Below are positions 58,546 through 64,000 of a stretch of DNA of 64,000 bases, piece after piece. Within the stretch, counting starts at the first letter, position 1. Each line of letters starts with the position of its first letter. The translations under genes and the position numbers were made by a program. Under the pieces are notes generated by a model. The model was given only the letters and a program-made list of their open reading frames with translations. It was not told where the DNA came from and ran no database searches. Source of the stretch: Cordia subcordata (Eukaryota > Streptophyta > Magnoliopsida > Boraginales > Cordiaceae); the NCBI GenBank assembly GCA_028554755.1, contig JAPTOF010000005.1, positions 18,078,001 to 18,142,000 on the forward strand, written 5' to 3'.

Positions 58546-58818
58546 GCTGTGTTTGGAATAAATTTATTATAAGATACTTATCTTATTTTTTAATGAATGA
58601 TTCATCCCTTAAGTAATGATATCTTGTCACAAGCATCTTATAAAAATTCTTACCATGTCCCTTTTTATCTTATAACATATAAATAATTGATTTTTAATTT
58701 ATTTATTTTATAACTATAAATAAAACATCTTATTAATAATATTTTATAAAAACTCAAAATAAATCATACTTTTTAATATAAAAAAGCATCTTATGATAAG
58801 TTGATTATCAAACATAGC
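58546..58818. mobile_element. Foldback MITE, 273 bp
   Basis: The left end GCTGTGTTTGGAATAAATTT and the right end, read on the minus strand as GCTATGTTTGATAATCAACT, continue into a shared ATAAGAT block. It is noncoding, and the target duplication is short or absent (AT). Confidence 0.65.
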
Positions 58819-59241
58819 ATGAGGCTCTTTCGAATGGATTTGAGCTTTTTCTTTCTATTTTATGACATCACAAGCAAAATCATGGTGGTAAAATAGTGAC
58901 ATTTTTCCTTACTACTAGTAGGAGAAATTGTTCTCAATTATTGATGGGAAAAGAAAATTGTCAAACTTCCTCAAAAGAAGAGCCCAGCCCTTGTAATGGA
59001 TTGTAGCTAAAAAGCATTATGGTTTTTCATGAGGATCCAGAGACGCACATGCAGCATTAGCATGCAAGAGGCATCTTTGACTAATGGGAGCCCTTTAATA
59101 TACTCACAACATTGTGGTTTTCCAAATGGAACAGCCTTAATTTATAAGTATATTTTATTTAAAAATATTTTTATTTATTTATAAATATTAAAGGTTGCTT
59201 TGAAACATTTTCAGTGGATTGAAGAACTCAATTCTCAACAA

Positions 59242-59258
59242 GCTGGAATAGCTCAGTT

Positions 59259-59291
<33 letters not shown>

Positions 59292-59315
59292 GAGGTTCGA
59301 GCCCTCCTTCTAGCG
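59242..59315 (+). tRNA. tRNA-Asn (anticodon GUU)
   Basis: A 74-nt cloverleaf: acceptor GCTGGAA pairs with TTCTAGC (one G-U), discriminator G. The D arm GCTC/GAGC has loop AGTTGGTTA. The anticodon arm TGTGG/CCACA has loop CTGTTAA with anticodon GTT at 59,276-59,278. The T arm GGAGG/CCTCC has loop TTCGAGC. A poly(T) terminator follows at 59,359-59,370, with shorter T-runs before it. No intron. It ends 211 bp before the start codon of the RUS-type gene on the same strand. Confidence 0.97.
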
Positions 59316-59526
59316 TATCAATTTCATTTTTTAACTTTTCGAAATTGTCCTTTAAATTTTTTTTTTTTTAAAGAATTATTGTTTCGCAACTATTATTTTT
59401 ATCTAATTAATTTCGATTTGTGGTTTAATAATCACACTTTAGAGATTAATAATAATTCATCGAAACGAGTATACAGGAGGAACAATACTTACGACGTCGT
59501 GTCGCTGACCTCTGCATACAGCATCA

Positions 59527-62500
59527 ATGGCAACGGAAGAAGTAGACCATCGCCGGAAGTCAACGCCGATAGTTCTAGAAGAATGGAACGGCACCGCTTG
59601 GACAAAGCTTACAAAAACGGCCACCATTTCACTCTCTTCTTCTTCTTCTTTAGTTTCCGTCACATCATCCGGCGGCCGTTTCAATCGCGTTTCTAGAAGA
59701 TTCCTCGAAGCTTTCGTCCCTGAGGCACTCTCTTCTCCTTACCTTTACTTACTTATGTGTGTGTGTGTGCGCGCGCGCGTGCGGATACATAATTTTTCAA
59801 CTTGAAATATCAAGCGAAATTTCATTGCGATCAATTGTTTGAGCTAATAATTAGCAATTTTTCAACTTGTGAAGGAGGCACAAGTAATTACATTATCAAA
59901 AGAAATTTCATTGCGTTCACAAGTGTTTGAGTAATAATTAGCTTTTATTTTAGCAAAATTGAAGCTGAAAAAAATCTGCACTATTGATATAGTTGAAGCA
60001 ATATAGTTGCAGATTATGTATAAATAAATATAATATACATAATATATATGTGTGTGTATACTTAATTTGATCTTAATTTGATCAGTTTTATTGGTCTCAA
60101 GTTAATTGTTTCGACTAAATGATAAGTTTTGGCTTTTTTCAGCTTAAATGTGGGAAAATTTGTAACTATTAGCTGGACCAGTTGTGATTGTAACAAGATA
60201 TTCTATTGTTATTTCAAGTTGGAATATAAGAAATGAAAAGAGAAATATTAGCTGAAAATAGGAGATAATTGAAAATTGTGAACGTTAAGTTGAGAAACAG
60301 ATGAAAAGAAAGGGAGGACCATTTAGGATTTGATTGCATTTTTGCATGGTGTATACTTAGAAAATTGGGGAAATTTGTTTGAAAAATAAGACATTGCTGT
60401 AAAGTAGTAAAATTTACAACAAGGACTATTACTGAGGATAATTGTATTTTCCAGAGGCATGTCTGAGGGAAGTTATAGAAATGTGTTTTATGGTATTGTT
60501 GTGTGAAAGAATAGAAAATGTTGGATCTTTGAAGTGTATTGTGGGTATTGAGGGACCTTAGGCTTTGTGAAAGAAAAATATTCTCAAAGAATTATTTAAA
60601 CCAAAAAGGTTATTGAACACAATTGATAATAAAAAAAGGAAAGTACATGCTGCGTGGTCTGTGAAGGGACTGATGAAATTTAATACAGAAGTCTAAATCT
60701 GATGTTTTAGGATTTTACTAATTGTTCTGGTGGCATATTGCTGTAGAACTTCATAAGTGCTGCTTTTACATGTTTCCAGATGGAGATCAAGAACAGATTG
60801 ATCTTTCTGAAGCATGAACAATTAATATATTGTAGGTTGTACAACGAAACGATATTGCTTCACATTTATTGCCTCGAGAGAGTTCATTTATTGATTCAGA
60901 ATATGGAAAATGGATAGAAAATTAATGTTTGTGGCCGTTGGGGGAAACACAATCTGGAACATCGATTATAATGCAAAAGTGATGAATGTTAGGCTTAATA
61001 GACAAGAATTATGAGATTCTTCTGCTTTAGTTCTTGGTAGAAATAAAAAGAAAATAGTTCACGAGTTGTCTAAGTTTTGAATTGTATGTTTTGTTCTCAT
61101 TAACAAATGAGAGGTAATTCTGTTTGTTGATTTAAATTGATTCAGGGATTTCCGAGCAGTGTAACACCAGATTATGTGCCTTTTCAGATATGGGACTCAT
61201 TGCAGGTTTGACTACAGATGATAATGTTTATGAATACTCAATTTTTTGAGACGCGCTCTTATCTTTACCTTCTCATTTTTATTATTATTCCTTCTGGAAA
61301 TTTTTTAGATCTATTAACTTTATAAGTTTTAGGGCCTCTCAACATATATAAGGACAATGCTTTCAACTCAAGTAAGATTCTACAACTGATGTTTTATTGT
61401 TTTTTAGTGTTTCGATGATTAATTGTTGTTTTGCATTACTAAAGGCTCCATCATTGCTCAAATTGCTTTTAGGCTCTTCTAAGTGCCATTGGGGTTGGTG
61501 AGAAGTCAGCTACAGTTATTGGAGCCACATTTCAGGTGAAGTATGAACAAAGCTGTTAAATGAGGATTCAAGAGTCCTAAATAATGTTTGAATGATGAGA
61601 ATAATTTTACAATCAGTGACTTGCTAACAAGGAATATTTAGAGGGAAAGATATTTTTGTATTCAGCTTAAGCTTTGTTTACATCAGCTGAACAGGTATTT
61701 ATAGCCTGCTGTCCTTAGTATTAGTTACAGTTTGTCACGAGCTGGCATAACTAACTAACCCTGTACCACTAACTACAACTAACTACTTTCATGATATTAC
61801 TTAACTGCCATTAGTCTAACTGCGTTATCACTTGCAACAGTGGTTTCTGAGGGACTTGACTGGAATGCTAGGTGGCGTCCTATTCACATTTTATCAGGTC
61901 CATTCTCCTGCTCATGTGCTAGATTCCAATATAATAAAATCGGCTTCTATGTGCAATCTGCCATAACTTAAGGCACAAAGTGTGTTTTTTCTCTTCAGTT
62001 GCGTAACTCTGTTTTCTTTTTCTTAACTTTTCTGTTCTTCACTGCTTTCCCACCGATGAGGTATGAAAGCATAATAAGTTCAGAATCCCCTATACATAAA
62101 TTATGCTACCCGCAAGTCCCCATTTACAGTGAAAATTTAATCTTAAGCAGCGCATAAGCTCTCCTGCTAATCTTATTTGTTTTTGGCTTATTGGGGCAAG
62201 ATGGTTTCCACTCAATAAGACGTGAATGGTTGGCTTTGTTTCTATTAGCATTCTGAGCCAAAAGGCGCTACTCAGTTAAACTGGTTATCCATTTCTCCTC
62301 AGGGTTCAAACCTGGACAGCAATGCTAAAATGTGGCGTTTGGTTGCAGATCTCATGAATGATCTTGGTACTGCAGTTATCAATCTTTGTTCCCCCACCAC
62401 TCGTGCTCCTTCTCTATCTCCTGACCATAGACTTACATATTCTCGTTTCTGAATCTATAATTCTCTTGCACAGGAAATGCTAAACCTTGAAAATTTTTAC

Positions 62501-63867
62501 CTAATGTAATGCTATGTTTGCTATTAAGCAAGGGAGATAGGGAGGGAACGGAGAGGATGAAAATCTCTCCTCAATAGAACTCGCCCTTTTTGTTTTCTGC
62601 AGTTCGAAGAGAAGGACAAAAGTTTTTTTTAATTCTATTTGTTTCTTGGCATTCACATGCACGGGTACTTCATTTCTTGTTTCTTGTCTATTCTTCAAAC
62701 AGTCTATAATATGGCAGCTTTTTCATCCAATGCAGGAATGCTGATGGATCTTGTATCTCCATTGTTTCCATCCGCATTTGTGTTCATTGTCTGCTTAGGA
62801 AGCTTATCTAGATCATTCAGTAAGTCCCAAGCTCATCTGCTTGTAAGGCATTTATGTTTGTTGCATGGAATACTATCGATTTGATCTAATTCCATCTTAT
62901 TGCAGAAGTTCTCTTTTAGTCAGGCACTCAGACCTGCAATTCGTGCAATTTTGAAATGTTATTAAACCAGTCAATGGATAGTATCTAAAAATTGTCCAAT
63001 TATGCTTGCTTGTCTCTATATGTTGAATTTATGAAGGTTGATGTCTTTACTTAATTCGATTCTTACATGTTTATACATATACACACATCATTGATCTTGG
63101 CAGTCTCCCTGGTTTTAGCGTCTGGTCTTTCTTCTCGTACAGTGCTTAAATAGGTGAAACGAGTACTATCAGTGTCCCTCACCCCATGAATTGCTGTGTT
63201 TCTTTCTGTTTGTTTCTTGTATATATCCCCATATGATAATGCCAATGAAGTGGAGACACAAAATTGACTTGATCTCTGTGATCTCTTACTACATATTTCC
63301 TTTCTTTCTGCTATTTTTTATATGATTGTAGCTTTTGTCATCATATTCTATCCTCAAAATATTGAGCATTGACGAAAATTCAATCTATATTATTAATCTA
63401 CGCAAAGTATTTATCCTTGGAAATGCTACGCAGATGATATAACTAGTCATACTCCTCTATGGATAGGAAAAATATAAAACATAATCATACTTTTCTCTTG
63501 ACATTGTCCTGAGATAATCACCATTGCACTTTTGTTCTCACAATCTCCTTTCCTGTCATAATGTTAATAAGCTGGTGTTGCTAGTGGGGCGACAAGAGCA
63601 GCTTTGACACAACATTTTGCTCTTCAGAACAATGCAGCTGATATATCTGCAAAGGTACCTATGCAGAGACATATTAGTTGTCACTGGACATCGTGTAACT
63701 TAAAACTTTGAGTTGAGTGAATTCTTTACTTTAACAGGAAGGAAGCCAAGAGACAATTGCAACAATGATAGGGATGGCTCTAGGGATGCTTCTTGCTCGC
63801 ATTACAATGGGACACTCACTAGCCATATGGCTCTCATTTTTATCCCTCACCATGTTCCATATGTATG
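59527..63867 (+). CDS. RUS3: ROOT UV-B SENSITIVE 3-like protein (DUF647), 3' end beyond window
   Basis: Nine exons are visible: 59527-59724, 61146-61205, 61333-61371, 61473-61535, 61841-61897, 62303-62366, 62736-62819, 63572-63654 and 63738-63867. They join in phase to about 259 codons, and the gene continues past the window. The N-terminus MATEEVDHRRKSTPIVLEEWNG is followed by the DUF647 core: FVPEGFPSSVTPDYVPFQIWDSLQ, TMLSTQALLSAIGVGEKSAT, FLRDLTGMLGGVLFTFYQGS, MWRLVADLMNDLGMLMDL, SGATRAALTQHFALQNNAAD and KEGSQETIATMIGMALGMLLA. RUS proteins act in UV-B/vitamin B6-linked root signalling; members differ in location, and RUS3 itself is poorly characterised. Several segments are hydrophobic and may be membrane-associated. 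Intron 1 appears to start with GC rather than GT (GAG|GCACTC). ATG 59,527 is the first Met. The RUS3 assignment among paralogues is from motif recall. Confidence 0.9.
59725..61145. other. Intron 1 of the RUS-type gene
   Basis: 1.4 kb without coding content. It contains the (TG)n(CG)n tract and a short direct repeat of AATTTCATTGCG (59,817 and 59,911 areas). It ends in a good acceptor GATTCAG at 61,145. Confidence 0.6.
59754..59783. repeat. (TG)n(CG)n tract in RUS intron 1
   Basis: TATGTGTGTGTGTGTG followed by CGCGCGCGCGTGCG, about 30 bp after the exon 1 boundary. An alternating purine-pyrimidine tract with Z-DNA potential. Confidence 0.7.
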
Positions 63868-64000
63868 GTTAGTTGGTTAAATAGAGCTCAATCCCTCATC
63901 TCTCTTGTCCTCTATTTCCTATCACTTATTAGATTTGCCGATATTGATGCTTTTCTATGACTTGAACCTGCCAACAAATTGCAAATTGCATACCTAAGAC

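Noticed and set aside
59268..59696. 142-codon plus-strand frame overlapping tRNA-Asn and the RUS start
   Set aside because: It begins inside the tRNA and overlaps RUS exon 1 in another frame; no family resemblance and Phe-rich from T-runs.
1..64000. Possible plastid, mitochondrial or viral insertions
   Set aside because: No recognisable organelle gene, rRNA or viral polyprotein segment was seen on either strand; only LINE-type reverse-transcription domains were found.

Overview
ORGANISM. The window looks like nuclear DNA of a flowering plant, probably a eudicot. It is very AT-rich, and its genes are split by many short GT-AG introns. The gene families are plant-typical: S-protein homologue, Ninja/AFP, WAK galacturonan-binding protein, RUS/DUF647, plant purple acid phosphatase. 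There are two nuclear tRNA genes and a dense load of short inverted-repeat transposons, LINE remnants and SINE-like inserts. The species cannot be named from sequence alone. No operons, CRISPR arrays or organelle inserts were seen. || LAYOUT. (1) 1-6,000: no gene. It holds a 2.6-kb terminal-inverted-repeat element (521-3117) flanked by a perfect 8-bp direct repeat. (2) 5,980-11,775 and 28,830-34,455: two direct copies of a segmental duplication about 23 kb apart. Each carries an S-protein homologue (SPH, plant self-incompatibility S1 family). The first is dead (three TGA stops and a 30-nt in-frame loss) and the second is intact. The copies differ by later insertions (LINE, MITE, SINE and others), so each acts as an empty-site reference for the other. 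(3) 11,776-19,200: mostly repeats, with a LINE-derived RNase H remnant near 14,174-14,608 and a tRNA-Thr(CGU) gene at 18,126-18,197. (4) 19,270-25,450: a complete G3BP-like NTF2+RRM RNA-binding protein gene with TCP-type promoter sites, a TATA box, a probable 5'UTR intron and eight coding exons. (5) 35,300-39,385: a Ninja-family/AFP-type repressor gene with two coding exons. (6) 41,407-43,817 (minus): a WBP2/UPF0664-like GRAM-domain gene with five coding exons. (7) 46,137-52,960 (minus): a purple acid phosphatase of the PAP1/PAP27 type, twelve coding exons, 611 aa. (8) 54,905-57,408 (minus): a kinase-less WAK galacturonan-binding protein, four exons, 301 aa. (9) 57,767-58,820: two non-autonomous inverted-repeat elements. 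(10) 59,242-59,315: tRNA-Asn(GUU). (11) 59,527 to the right edge: a ROOT UV-B SENSITIVE (RUS3-like, DUF647) gene, nine exons visible, 3' end outside the window. || HOW THE PARTS RELATE. These are independent housekeeping, signalling and cell-wall genes, not a pathway cluster. The AFP-type gene (ABA/jasmonate repression), the phosphatase, the WAK-type protein and RUS3 share no obvious function. The unifying theme is repeat biology: GTTTGGAT-terminated MITEs occupy introns and flanks of most genes, and the SPH duplication lets several insertions be polarised. I found no convincing undescribed multi-gene system. The most unusual items are the empty-site pairs, the long-TIR elements, an intronic hairpin in the phosphatase gene, a probable GC-AG intron in the RUS gene and a minisatellite carrying repeated decoy splice donors in the GRAM gene.
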